From positions 32,544 through 96,543 of the forward strand of contig NZ_CAJYVE010000015.1 in assembly GCF_913777995.1 (NCBI RefSeq): DNA of 64,000 bases. The letters run 5' to 3'. Under the pieces are notes generated by a model that searched no databases, was not told where the DNA came from, and saw only the letters and a list, made by a program, of their open reading frames with translations. The DNA comes from an uncultured Pseudomonas sp. (GTDB lineage Bacteria; Pseudomonadota; Gammaproteobacteria; Pseudomonadales; Pseudomonadaceae). Each line of letters starts with the position of its first letter. The stretch's first letter is position 1. Of the stretch, positions 35,073 through 43,472 are shown in pieces. The position numbers and the translations under genes were made by a program.

Positions 35073-36746
35073 TCACATGGATTGTTCGCCCAACTCCGCG
35101 CCCGGCCGCTCGGATGCCTCACTGGACAGCGCACCGGTGTCAGTCGTCTCCAGTACCGCATAGGCGCTGCTGCAGAACAGCGAGTTGAGGCGCTTCATGT
35201 CGGCCATCAGCTCCAGGTGCATCGAACTGGTCTCGATACTTTGCACCACCTTGCGTTGCAACCGGTTGACATGCGCGTGGGCCAGGCGCCGTTCCAGCGC
35301 ACGGAAGCGACGTTTCTCGCGCAGCAGCTGGCGGGCGCTTTCCGGGTCGCCGCTGAGAAACACCGACAGGCCCAGGCGCAGGTTGGCCTGCAACTGGGTG
35401 TGCAGGTCGGTCAGCTCCTCCAGCCCGACATCGGAAAACAGCCGGCGCTGGGCGGTCTTCTGCTGCTGGATCTTGCGCAGCATGCGTTCGATCACCCCGC
35501 TGGCCAGCTCCAGGTTGACGGTCAGCTCGATGATCTCGGCCCAGCGGCGGTTGTCCTGTTCGCCCAGATCTTCACGCGGCATCTGCGCCAGGTACAGCTT
35601 GATGCCGCTGTACAGCGCCTCGACATCTTCGTGGAGGCGGCGCATTTCCTGGGTCACGGCGGTCTGGGTACCGCGCAGCACACCCTGCATGGAGGCCAGC
35701 ATGCTTTCCAGCAGGTCGCCCATGCGCAAGGTTTCGCGTACCGCGTTGGCCAAGGCCAGGCTGGGTGTTTCCAGCGCCGCCAGGTCCAGGTGCCGGGGAC
35801 GTGCCGGGCCGCCGCTCTCGGCGCTGGGTTGCAGCAGGCTGGCGCACAGCTTGGCCATGGGCGTGACGAAGGCCAGCATCAGCAGGCAGCGCACGCTGTT
35901 GTAGATCAGGTGGAAGCCGATCACCAGTTCCTGGTTGCGGTAGCCCAGGCCGTCGAGCCAGTTCACCAACGGGTCGAGCAGCGGCATCACCAGTACCAGC
36001 CCGAGCAGCTTGAACAACAGGCTGCCCAGCGCCACCTGGCGCCCCGGTACGTTCTGCATGCTGGTACTGAGAAACGCCAGCAGGCCGCTGCCGATATTGG
36101 CGCCGACCACCAGGCCGATGGCTACGTGCAGGCTGATGATGTCCGAGCCGGCCAGGGTGGCGGTCAGCAGCACCGCCGCCAGGCTGGAGTAGGAAATCAG
36201 CGCGAACAGCGCCCCGACCAGGGCGTCGAGCAGGAAGTCGCCGGTCAGTGAGGCGAACAGCACCTTCACGCCGTTGGCCTGGGTGATCGGCGCGGCGGCA
36301 GCGACGATCAGCTGCAGGGCCAGGATGATCAGCCCCAGCCCGATGGCCACGCGGCCCAGTTGGCCGGCGCGGGTCTGTTTGCGCGACAGGAAGAACATCA
36401 CCCCGAGCAGGATCAGCAGCGGCGACAGCCAGGACAGGTCGAAGGTCAGCACCCGCGACATCAGCGCCGTGCCCACGTCGGCACCGAGCATGATCGCCAG
36501 TGCCGGTGCCAGGGTCATCAGCCCCTGGCCGACGAAAGAGGTGACCAGCATGGCCGTGGCGTTGCTGCTCTGCACCAGCGCGGTGACCAGGATGCCGGCG
36601 ATGAACGCCAGCGGCCGGCGCGACATGTTCTGCCCGAGCACGCGGCGCAGGTGCGCGCCATACACACGCAGGATGCCGGTACGGACGATGTGGGTGCCCC
36701 AGATGAGCAGCGCCACGGCGGAAAGAAGATCGAGCAGGGTCAGCAT
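35073..36746 (-). CDS. Na/Pi-cotransporter family protein with PhoU-like domain
   Basis: 557 residues. The N-terminal membrane part (about 1-300) has two Na_Pi_cotrans repeats with the QSS signatures ALVQSSNATAML and SYSSLAAVLLTA. The C-terminal about 230 residues are helical and PhoU-like. It may export or import phosphate with sodium; direction is unknown. The segment VGANIGSGLLAFLS is the second repeat's GANIG motif. Confidence 0.83.
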   Translation of the reverse strand: MLTLLDLLSAVALLIWGTHIVRTGILRVYGAHLRRVLGQNMSRRPLAFIAGILVTALVQSSNATAMLVTSFVGQGLMTLAPALAIMLGADVGTALMSRVLTFDLSWLSPLLILLGVMFFLSRKQTRAGQLGRVAIGLGLIILALQLIVAAAAPITQANGVKVLFASLTGDFLLDALVGALFALISYSSLAAVLLTATLAGSDIISLHVAIGLVVGANIGSGLLAFLSTSMQNVPGRQVALGSLLFKLLGLVLVMPLLDPLVNWLDGLGYRNQELVIGFHLIYNSVRCLLMLAFVTPMAKLCASLLQPSAESGGPARPRHLDLAALETPSLALANAVRETLRMGDLLESMLASMQGVLRGTQTAVTQEMRRLHEDVEALYSGIKLYLAQMPREDLGEQDNRRWAEIIELTVNLELASGVIERMLRKIQQQKTAQRRLFSDVGLEELTDLHTQLQANLRLGLSVFLSGDPESARQLLREKRRFRALERRLAHAHVNRLQRKVVQSIETSSMHLELMADMKRLNSLFCSSAYAVLETTDTGALSSEASERPGAELGEQSM

Positions 36747-36841
36747 GAGATGCGAAGCCCCCTGAAATCAGTGCCCGGTGGGCGGGTTCGACGATGTAGC
36801 GAGCGATGTGAAGGGAAGGACGCTCAACTAAAGCTTTAGTC

Positions 36842-36957
36842 TTGTACGAAAAGTGTCTGCGCTCGGCCATGCTGCGTTAAAAACCAGCGTGGAGTGCTCA
36901 TTTACTCCAGTAAAGTCGCCCGCGACTCCGACCGTCGCTCGCCGACTTTTCGTACAA
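36842..36957. repeat. MITE-like element with 13-bp terminal inverted repeats
   Basis: TTGTACGAAAAGT (36842-36854) and its exact complement (36945-36957) bound a 116-bp unit. TAGTC occurs at both flanks (36837-36841; 36962-36966, four bases further out), a possible target duplication. The interior has imperfect inverted repeats (ACTCCAG, GCGACTCC) and no gene. Confidence 0.6.
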
Positions 36958-37031
36958 AACCTAGTCGGCTTTGAGCCAGGGGGCCAGCATCGCACAGGCG
37001 CAGCAGCATTGAAACAAATCTGTAACAAAAC

Positions 37032-37060
37032 AAAAGGCAGGCCACCTGGGCCTGCCTTTT
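37032..37060 (-). terminator. Intrinsic terminator after terC
   Basis: AAAAGGCAGG / CCTGCCTTTT followed on the minus strand by TTTTGTTTT. It is about 20 bp past the stop. Confidence 0.88.
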
Positions 37061-37077
37061 GATTACCTCGATGCGCC

Positions 37078-37833
37078 TCAGGCGCTTTCCAGGCCGGCCT
37101 GCTCGGCTTCGGCCTTCTTGCGCGCGTGGCTGGTGCGCATCTTGATGTTGATGGCTTCCACCGCCAGCGAGAACGCCATGGCGAAGTACACATAGCCTTT
37201 AGGTACGTGCACGTCGAAGGCTTCGGCGATCAGTACGGTGCCCACCACGATCAGGAACGACAGGGCGAGCATCTTCAGCGATGGGTGCTTGTCGATGAAG
37301 TCGCTGATGGCACCGGAGCAGAGCATCATCACCAGCACGGCGACGATGATCGCAGCGACCATGACCGGCACGTTGGAGACCATGCCCACGGCGGTGATGA
37401 CCGAGTCCAGCGAGAACACGATGTCGATGATCGCGATCTGCACGATGGTGGCCAGGAACATGCCGCCCGCGCCCTTGGGCTCTTCGCTGGCTTCTTCCTC
37501 GCCTTCCAGGCCCTGGAAGATCTCCTGGGAGCTTTTCCACAGCAGGAACAGGCCGCCGAAGAACAGGATCAGGTCACGGCCGGAAATACCCTGGCCCATG
37601 ATGGTGAACAGGTCGGTGGTCAGACGCATGATCCAGGTGATCGACAGCAGCAGCATGATGCGCGTGACCATCGCCAGGCCCAGGCCGAACAGGCGGGTGC
37701 GCTGCTGCATGGACTTGGGCATACGGCTCACCAGGATCGAGATCATGATGATGTTGTCGATGCCCAGAACGATTTCCAGGGCGGTCAGGGTCAAGAAAGC
37801 AACCCAGATTTCCGGGTTGAGCAGCCATTCCAT
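37078..37833 (-). CDS. TerC-family integral membrane protein
   Basis: 251 residues, about seven membrane spans. Family motifs are LEIVLGIDNIIMISIL (first half) and IDIVFSLDSVITAVGM (second half), with conserved Asp residues in membranes that bind divalent metal. TerC/Alx proteins export manganese or supply exoenzymes with metal. An acidic cytoplasmic loop (GEEEASEEPKG) lies in the middle. I looked for a manganese (yybP-ykoY) leader and did not see one; a terminator lies 21 bp upstream. Confidence 0.88.
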   Translation of the reverse strand: MEWLLNPEIWVAFLTLTALEIVLGIDNIIMISILVSRMPKSMQQRTRLFGLGLAMVTRIMLLLSITWIMRLTTDLFTIMGQGISGRDLILFFGGLFLLWKSSQEIFQGLEGEEEASEEPKGAGGMFLATIVQIAIIDIVFSLDSVITAVGMVSNVPVMVAAIIVAVLVMMLCSGAISDFIDKHPSLKMLALSFLIVVGTVLIAEAFDVHVPKGYVYFAMAFSLAVEAINIKMRTSHARKKAEAEQAGLESA

Positions 37834-37853
37834 CAGTTGTTTCCTCGGGCATG

Positions 37854-37886
37854 AAAAAGTCGCCGCTCTGTCAGGGAGCGGCGACT
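37854..37886 (-). terminator. Strong intrinsic terminator between the CitMHS gene and terC
   Basis: AGTCGCCGCTC / GAGCGGCGACT followed by five T on the minus strand. Its T tract ends only about 20 bp before the terC start codon. Confidence 0.9.
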
Positions 37887-37899
37887 GGGGGGCGGCAGT

Positions 37900-39207
37900 T
37901 TACAGGGAGTTGTGCAATGGGAAGAGTCCCAGCAGCACGGCGGCGATCAGGATGCATACGCAGACCAGCACCGCCCACTTGAGGGTGAAGCGCTGGTGGT
38001 CACCGAAGTCGATACCGGCCAGGGCCACCAGCAGGTAGGTGGACGGCACCAGCGGGCTGAGCAGGTGCACCGGCTGGCCGACGATGGAGGCGCGGGCCAT
38101 TTCCACCGGCGAAATGCCGTAGTGCGAGGCGGCTTCGGAGAGCACCGGCAGCACGCCGTAGTAGAAGGCATCGTTGGACATGAAGAAGGTGAACGGCATG
38201 CTCACGATGGCGGTGATCACCGCCAGGTACGGGCCCATTGAGGTCGGGATCACGGTCAGCAGGCTCTTGGACATGGCATCGACCATGCCGGTGCCGGTCA
38301 GGATCCCGGTGAAGATACCGGCGGCGAAAATCAGGCCGACCACCGACAGCACGCTCCCGGCGTGGGCCGCGACGCGGTCCTTCTGGTCCTGCAGGTTCGG
38401 GTAGTTGATGATCATCGCGATACTGAAGGCCACCATGAACAGCACCGGCAGCGGCAGCAGGCCCATGATCAGCGAGACCATCAGGGCGAAGGTCAGCGCG
38501 CCGTTGAACCAGATCATCTTCGGGCGGCGGGCATCGGGGAACTGCGAGACGCTGATCTCGCTGTGGTCGATGTCGTCGCCCTGCAGTTGCAGCACGCCCA
38601 GGCGCGCCCGCTCACGCTTGCCGTAGAAATAGGCGATGGCCAGGATGCAGATCACGCCGGCGGCCATGGCCGGGATCATCGGTACGAAAATGTCCGAAGC
38701 GTCCACGTGCAGGGCGCTGGCGGCGCGGGCGGTCGGGCCGCCCCATGGGGTCATGTTCATCACGCCGCCAGCGAGGATGATCAGGCCGGCCATGATCCGC
38801 GGGCTCATGCCGATACGGCTGTACAGCGGCAGCATGGCGGCCACGCAGATCATGTAGGTGGTCGCGCCGTCACCGTCCAGCGACACCACCAGGGCCAGCA
38901 CCGCAGTACCGACGGAGATGCGCATCGGGTCGCCCTTGACCATCGCCAGGATCTTGCGCACGGCCGGGTCGAACAGGCCGGAGTCGATCATCAGGGCAAA
39001 GTACAGGATGGCGAACATCAGCATGACGCCGGTGGGCGCCAGCTTGGTGATACCGGCCAGCATCATCGGGCCGATCTGCGGACCGAAGCCACCGAACAGG
39101 GCAAAGATGATCGGCACGATGATCAGGGCGATCAGCGCGGTCATGCGCTTGCTCATGATCAGGTACATGAAGGCAATGACCATGGCGAAGCCAAGGAAAG
39201 TCAGCAT
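37900..39207 (-). CDS. CitMHS-family citrate/metal:proton symporter
   Basis: 435 residues with about 12 membrane spans. CitMHS markers are DGDGATTYMICVAAMLPLY, ILAGGVMNMTPWGGPTARAA and FMSNDAFYYGVLPVL. These carriers import citrate complexed with Mg or Ca. A similar gene lies near gltP in P. aeruginosa (named citA there). It stands alone with a long upstream region and its own terminator. Confidence 0.88.
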   Translation of the reverse strand: MLTFLGFAMVIAFMYLIMSKRMTALIALIIVPIIFALFGGFGPQIGPMMLAGITKLAPTGVMLMFAILYFALMIDSGLFDPAVRKILAMVKGDPMRISVGTAVLALVVSLDGDGATTYMICVAAMLPLYSRIGMSPRIMAGLIILAGGVMNMTPWGGPTARAASALHVDASDIFVPMIPAMAAGVICILAIAYFYGKRERARLGVLQLQGDDIDHSEISVSQFPDARRPKMIWFNGALTFALMVSLIMGLLPLPVLFMVAFSIAMIINYPNLQDQKDRVAAHAGSVLSVVGLIFAAGIFTGILTGTGMVDAMSKSLLTVIPTSMGPYLAVITAIVSMPFTFFMSNDAFYYGVLPVLSEAASHYGISPVEMARASIVGQPVHLLSPLVPSTYLLVALAGIDFGDHQRFTLKWAVLVCVCILIAAVLLGLFPLHNSL

Positions 39208-39506
39208 GGCGAAACTCCAGACGAAATAGGGCCAGGGAAACCGGAAGCGGGATAAGGGTCAGCCGGGTTCAGCGCTGAACGGTCTGGATTCGGGACGCAG
39301 GGAGGTTACGCAGGGAGAGGGAATCACGCATTTCAATCACCATTATTCTTGTTGAGTCTCGGGCGTAGGGACGCGCCCTGGCTTGCCGGTCTTTGCCGGT
39401 GCTGGTGACGATGCTAATCGGTCAAGCTTTCAGCCACCTTTCATCCTCCTTGCGCGTGCTTCATCGCTCGCTGGCAAGCACATGACTTTTCGTTGTTTTT
39501 TGATGC
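39208..39506. other. Upstream region of the CitMHS gene
   Basis: About 300 bp between the divergent CitMHS gene and the vanA control region. It is AT-richer towards 39400-39500. I see no gene and no clear operator for the transporter. Confidence 0.5.
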
Positions 39507-39518
39507 AGTGGATCCATT
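39507..39518. promoter_or_regulatory. VanR operator candidate 1
   Basis: AGTGGATCCATT, palindromic over TGGATCCA. It is the exact reverse complement of operator 2 (39581-39592), 74 bp away centre to centre. It is followed by AT-rich, -10-like sequence, so it overlaps the likely vanA promoter. Confidence 0.65.
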
Positions 39519-39580
39519 GATAATTATTATGGGCGATTATCGGCTGTTTAGCCTTGCTTCATGCCTGGTTTTGGCTGTTC

Positions 39581-39592
39581 AATGGATCCACT
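39581..39592. promoter_or_regulatory. VanR operator candidate 2
   Basis: AATGGATCCACT, 32 bp before the vanA start, probably within the transcribed leader. It resembles the ATTGGATCCAAT operator bound by VanR in Caulobacter. Confidence 0.65.
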
Positions 39593-39623
39593 AACAAAAA
39601 CAAATCAACCGGAGAGCCTGACC

Positions 39624-40682
39624 ATGTATCCCAAGAACACGTGGTACGTTGCCTGCACCCCCGATGAAATCGCCAGCAAGCCCCTCGGGCGGCAAATCTG
39701 CGGTGAGAAGATGGTCTTCTACCGCGGCCTGGAGGATCAGGTCGTGGCCGTCGAGGACTTCTGCCCGCACCGTGGCGCGCCGTTGTCGCTGGGCTATGTC
39801 GAGAACGGCCAGCTGGTGTGTGGCTATCACGGCCTGACCATGGGCGCCGATGGCAAGACCGTGTCGATGCCCGGCCAGCGGGTCCGTGGCTTTCCGTGCA
39901 ACAAGACCTTCGCCGCCGTGGAGCGCTACGGCTTCATCTGGGTGTGGCCGGGTGACCAGGCCAAGGCCGATGCCGCGCTGATTCCGCACCTGGAATGGGC
40001 GGTCAGTGACCAATGGGCCTACGGGGGTGGGCTGTTTCACATCGGTTGCGACTACCGGCTGATGATCGACAACCTCATGGACCTGACCCACGAGACCTAC
40101 GTGCATGCCACCAGCATCGGCCAGAAGGAAATCGACGAGACGGCGCCTGCCACGCATGTCGAAGGGGATGAAGTGATCACCGCCCGGCATATGCAAAACA
40201 TCATGGCCCCGCCCTTCTGGCGCATGGCCTTGCGCGGCAACAACCTCGCCGATGACGTGCCGGTGGACCGCTGGCAGATCTGCCGTTTCACCCCGCCCAG
40301 CCATGTATTGATCGAAGTCGGGGTGGCACACGCCGGGCACGGCGGCTATCACGCCGACCCCCGCTACAAGGCGTCGAGCATCGTGGTGGACTTCATTACC
40401 CCGGAAAGCGACACCTCGATCTGGTACTTCTGGGGCATGGCGCGCAACTTCAACCCCCACGACCAGGCGCTGACCGACAGCATCCGCCAAGGCCAGGGCA
40501 AGATCTTCAGCGAAGACCTGGAAATGCTCGAACGCCAGCAGCAGAACCTGCTCAAGTACCCTGAGCGCAACCTGCTCAAGCTCAACATCGATGCCGGTGG
40601 CGTGCAGTCGCGCAAGATCATCGAGCGCCTCATCGCCCAGGAACAGGCCAGCGCCCCTGCGCTGATCGCCACGGCCCAATGA
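39624..40682 (+). CDS. vanA: Vanillate O-demethylase oxygenase subunit VanA
   Basis: 352 residues from the ATG at 39624 (GGAG upstream). The Rieske [2Fe-2S] motif is [11 protein letters not shown] ... CGYHG (about 47-69), and the mononuclear iron site has [16 protein letters not shown] (about residue 150, His-x4-His). It oxidatively demethylates vanillate to protocatechuate and formaldehyde, using electrons from VanB. vanB follows after 19 bp. The upstream GGATCC operators suggest VanR repression lifted by vanillate. Confidence 0.95.
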   Translation: MYPKNTWYVACTPDEIASKPLGRQICGEKMVFYRGLEDQVVAVEDFCPHRGAPLSLGYVENGQLVCGYHGLTMGADGKTVSMPGQRVRGFPCNKTFAAVERYGFIWVWPGDQAKADAALIPHLEWAVSDQWAYGGGLFHIGCDYRLMIDNLMDLTHETYVHATSIGQKEIDETAPATHVEGDEVITARHMQNIMAPPFWRMALRGNNLADDVPVDRWQICRFTPPSHVLIEVGVAHAGHGGYHADPRYKASSIVVDFITPESDTSIWYFWGMARNFNPHDQALTDSIRQGQGKIFSEDLEMLERQQQNLLKYPERNLLKLNIDAGGVQSRKIIERLIAQEQASAPALIATAQ

Positions 40683-40701
40683 CCCAGTCCGAGGACGCGC
40701 A

Positions 40702-41658
40702 ATGATCGACGTTGTGGTGATTTCCCGCAAAGACGAGGCCCAGGGCATTTGTAGTTTCGAGCTGGCCCTGCCCGACCGTGGCCCACTGCCGGCCTTCACG
40801 GCCGGTGCGCACATCGATGTGCAGGTGCCTGGCGACGATGGCCTGGTGCGCCAGTATTCGCTGTGCAACCACCCTGGCGAACGGCATCGCTACCTGATCG
40901 GCGTGCTCGATGACCCCGCATCGCGCGGTGGTTCGGCGCAGATGCACCGCCTGCTGCGCGCCGGCATGCCATTGCGCATCAGCGAGCCGCGCAACCACTT
41001 TCCACTGGCGGCCGAGGCGCGACGCAGCCTGCTGTTCGCCGGAGGCATCGGCATCACGCCGATCCTGTGCATGGCCGAGGCGCTGGCTGAGCAGGGGGCG
41101 GATTTCGAGCTGCACTATTGCGTGCGCGCCCGTGACCGGGCGGCCTTCCTTGAACGCTTGCAGGCGTCGGCCTTTGCCGAGCGGGTGCACCTGCATCTGG
41201 ATGACGAACCCGCCACGGCCCTGCAGGCTGCCCAGCTCCTGACGGGGCCGCAGGCGGATGTCCACCTGTACGTATGCGGCCCGAACGGCTTCATGCAGCA
41301 TGTGCTGGACAGCGCCCGTGCGCAGGGCTGGCAGGAAGCCAACCTGCACCGCGAATACTTCGCCGCCGCCCCGCTGGACACCAGCGCCGATGGCCGTTTC
41401 TCGGTGAAAGTGGCGAGCAGCGGTGAGGTGTTCGAAGTACCTGCTGACCAGAGCGTGGTCCAGGTGCTGGAGCGCCATGGCATCGAGGTGCCGGTGTCCT
41501 GCGAACAGGGCGTGTGCGGCACCTGCCTGACCCGCGTACTGGAGGGCATTCCGGAACACCGCGACCTGTACCTCACCGAAGACGAACAGGCTCTCAACGA
41601 CCAGTTCACGCCCTGCTGTTCGAGGGCGAAAACGCCGATGCTGGTGTTGGATCTTTAG
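40702..41658 (+). CDS. vanB: Vanillate O-demethylase reductase VanB
   Basis: 318 residues. A class IA-type reductase: FMN-binding domain (RQYSLCNHP), NAD-binding domain ([17 protein letters not shown]) and a C-terminal plant-type [2Fe-2S] ferredoxin domain with [14 protein letters not shown] and a distal Cys in TPCCSRAK. It passes electrons from NADH to VanA. Second gene of vanAB. Confidence 0.95.
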   Translation: MIDVVVISRKDEAQGICSFELALPDRGPLPAFTAGAHIDVQVPGDDGLVRQYSLCNHPGERHRYLIGVLDDPASRGGSAQMHRLLRAGMPLRISEPRNHFPLAAEARRSLLFAGGIGITPILCMAEALAEQGADFELHYCVRARDRAAFLERLQASAFAERVHLHLDDEPATALQAAQLLTGPQADVHLYVCGPNGFMQHVLDSARAQGWQEANLHREYFAAAPLDTSADGRFSVKVASSGEVFEVPADQSVVQVLERHGIEVPVSCEQGVCGTCLTRVLEGIPEHRDLYLTEDEQALNDQFTPCCSRAKTPMLVLDL

Positions 41659-41694
41659 TCGAGCGTTATCCCGCTGCCACAGCCGGCAGGATCA

Positions 41695-41734
41695 GTAAAT
41701 GCTGGGTGGCGGTCGCACACACTTCGGTAGCCGG
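41695..41734. repeat. Partial copy of the DUF6124 leader sequence
   Basis: TGCTGGGTGGCGGTCGCACA matches CGCCGGGTGGCGGCCGCACG at 42378-42397 and the flanking CCGG, without an adjacent DUF6124 gene. Confidence 0.55.
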
Positions 41735-41749
41735 CCTGTGGTGGGACCG

Positions 41750-41897
41750 GCTTTAGCCGCAATACAGGTCAGTTAAGAGCTCTTCGGCTTTTTGTTGGAG
41801 CTTGCTCGCGAACAGGTCAGCAAACCCCTGCATCTGCTGTGAACGTGGCGCAGCTATCGCGAGCAAGCTCGCTCCCACGGTCTGATCAGTATTGGGT
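41750..41897. repeat. Composite REP element B
   Basis: Inverted REP units GTTGGAGCTTGCTCGCGAAC (41794-41813) and CGCGAGCAAGCTCGCTCCCA (41858-41877), with the same outer arms (GCCGCAATAC... and ...CAGTATTGG) as copies A and C. The left REP is degenerate. Confidence 0.75.
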
Positions 41898-42070
41898 TTA
41901 CATGCGCAATTGGATTACCCAGCAGGCACAGCTGGGGCTTGCAGAAGAAAAGAGCAATGCATGAGCGTCTGGCAAGCTATTTGACGGGTGCCTGTGCAGT
42001 TGCTTTCCTCGAACCCCGCTGCCAAAGCCGGCAGCGGGGTCATCCGAAACACACAAGCGGCCTGTAGCGA

Positions 42071-42328
42071 TCAGGCCGTCACTTCTTCCTCGGGCTCGAC
42101 AGCCCGCGTGGGCCACTGGTCCAGAGTCTGGTTCAGCGCCAGTTGCGCCTGGGTGATCAAGTGCATGCTGGCCATGGCCAGGTGACGCGCCTGGCCATGC
42201 AGGCTTTCAGCGCTTTCATAGGCTGTAGCAGTGGCGCAGTTGAGCAACTCCACGGCATGGGCCACACGACATTCGAGCAGGACAAAAGACGATTCGAGGT
42301 TGGGTGAATCGGGGACGATCTTTTTCAT
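42071..42328 (-). CDS. DUF6124/DUF3077-type small protein
   Basis: 85 residues from the ATG at 42328 (MKKIVPDSPNLESSFVLLEC at the N terminus). The start is favoured by GGAG about 13 nt upstream and by the typical MKK-x2-PD-P beginning of this Pseudomonas-specific family. The protein is helical, with Cys, His and Ala-rich segments and an acidic end (EPEEEVTA). Function unknown. Members occur in several copies per genome, often behind the same conserved leader seen here. Confidence 0.75.
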   Translation of the reverse strand: MKKIVPDSPNLESSFVLLECRVAHAVELLNCATATAYESAESLHGQARHLAMASMHLITQAQLALNQTLDQWPTRAVEPEEEVTA

Positions 42329-42540
42329 GGCTACAGCTCCAGTGAGAGGACAGGAGCCGACACCCATTGCTACCAAACGCCGGGTGGCGGCCGCACGCAA
42401 GTTGGTAGAACCGGTCACTGGCGCCCGGTGCGTCCGAAGACGCCATGCGCACGGCCACCATAAACGCAGGCCGTAAAAAAGCGCCTCGCAACAGACGGCG
42501 CCTTGCGACAGTGAGGATCGGGTCTACCAAACCCGGTCGC
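42329..42540 (-). promoter_or_regulatory. Structured leader of the DUF6124 gene with internal terminator
   Basis: Transcribed leftwards. In order: arm 1 TTGGTAGA (42530-42523), a hairpin GGCGC/GCGCC followed by six T (42501-42475), a small GCGTC-CGAA-GACGC hairpin (42430-42443), arm 2 TCTACCAA (42409-42402), and arm 3 TTGGTAG (42376-42370), then the start codon at 42328. Arm 2 can pair with arm 1 or with arm 3 but not both. This is the layout of an attenuator or switch; the ligand and whether it works are unknown. Confidence 0.5.
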
Positions 42541-42722
42541 TGAATGGGCAGCGACGGGGGCAGGTTAGAAGCCTGAATTCACGGGCACAAGCGGCCGGGA
42601 TTCTCTCGGAAATGTCCTTCAAGAGAAAGAGAGGCGTCTTGCAATCACGGGCCGAACCCGCCGCGATGACACTGTGTTGAGCGGGCTAGCTTGCGAAAAG
42701 GTCGGTCAGCCCCCCGGCCCAT
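42541..42722. other. Gap between vanR end and the DUF6124 leader
   Basis: About 180 bp, no gene. It should contain the promoter of the DUF6124 unit and the end of the vanR transcript; neither was identified. Confidence 0.4.
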
Positions 42723-43439
42723 TCAGGAAATGACTTTCATCCGTTCCGCCGACGAGGCGCTGAAGATCTCGGCGTAGCGCAGGGTGGCATTGGCGTGTTC
42801 GCGCATCAGGGCTTCGGCGCGGGCGCCCTGGCGGCAGACCAGGGCGTCGACGATGGCGTGGTGCTGCATGTGCGCGTAGTTGAAACGGCGGTATTCGCGG
42901 GCCATGTCGTTGCGGTCCACGGCCAGGGCGCTGACCGAGGCGAACGGCAGGTGGTCGTTGCGCGCCAGGGCGTCGGCGATGGCCGGGTTGCCGCTGCCGG
43001 CGACGATGATCTGGTGAAAACGCATGTTCAGGTCGTGGTACACCTCAAGGTCCTGCTCGGTGACGTAGCCCTTGTCGAACAGCGCGTCACCTTCGGCCAG
43101 GCAGGCTTGTAGGGCATCGCAGTCCTGGGGGCTGAGGCCCCGTTCGGCGGTCTGTCGCGCCGCCAGGCCTTCGAGTACGCCGCGCACCTCCACCGCCCCG
43201 GCGATGTCCTGGCCGCTCACCGAGCGCACCTGAAAGCCGCGTCCACCGGCTTTCACCAGCAGGCCTTCCTGCTCCAGGGTACGAAACGCCATGCGCACCG
43301 GCATGCGCGACACGCCGAACAGCTCGGCGGTGGGCACTTCCATCAGCCGTTCGCCGGCCGCCAGCTCGCCCGAGGCGATCATCTTGCGCAGGGCCACCAG
43401 TACGGTTTGGCCGGGCTTGCTCATCCAGGCAGCTTCCAT
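42723..43439 (-). CDS. vanR: GntR-family (FadR/FCD) regulator, VanR
   Basis: 238 residues from the ATG at 43439. A GntR winged helix (about 5-75, with LMEVPTAELFGVSRMPVRMA and LVKAGGRGFQV) is joined to a helical FCD ligand domain with metal-type residues Asp/His (YHDLNMRFHQIIV, MQHHAIVDAL). VanR proteins repress vanAB and are released by vanillate. It lies about 1 kb beyond vanB on the other strand, separated by repeats and the DUF6124 gene, and 33 bp after the acyl-CoA dehydrogenase gene. Confidence 0.82.
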   Translation of the reverse strand: MEAAWMSKPGQTVLVALRKMIASGELAAGERLMEVPTAELFGVSRMPVRMAFRTLEQEGLLVKAGGRGFQVRSVSGQDIAGAVEVRGVLEGLAARQTAERGLSPQDCDALQACLAEGDALFDKGYVTEQDLEVYHDLNMRFHQIIVAGSGNPAIADALARNDHLPFASVSALAVDRNDMAREYRRFNYAHMQHHAIVDALVCRQGARAEALMREHANATLRYAEIFSASSAERMKVIS

Positions 43440-43472
43440 CAATCGAGAGGCGGCTATGGTAGCCCAGCCTGC

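Larger units (their letters stand above)
41659..42070. other. Intergenic region after vanB, repeats only
   Basis: Holds a remnant of the DUF6124 leader element (41695-41734) and composite REP B (41750-41897). No gene seen. Confidence 0.7.

Noticed and set aside
36853-37062. 69-residue open frame across the MITE-like repeat
   Set aside because: No ribosome site, runs through the inverted-repeat unit and the terC terminator, and has no protein-like features.
37834-37899. yybP-ykoY manganese riboswitch before terC
   Set aside because: The gap is too short and is filled by a plain terminator hairpin; none of the conserved riboswitch segments is present.
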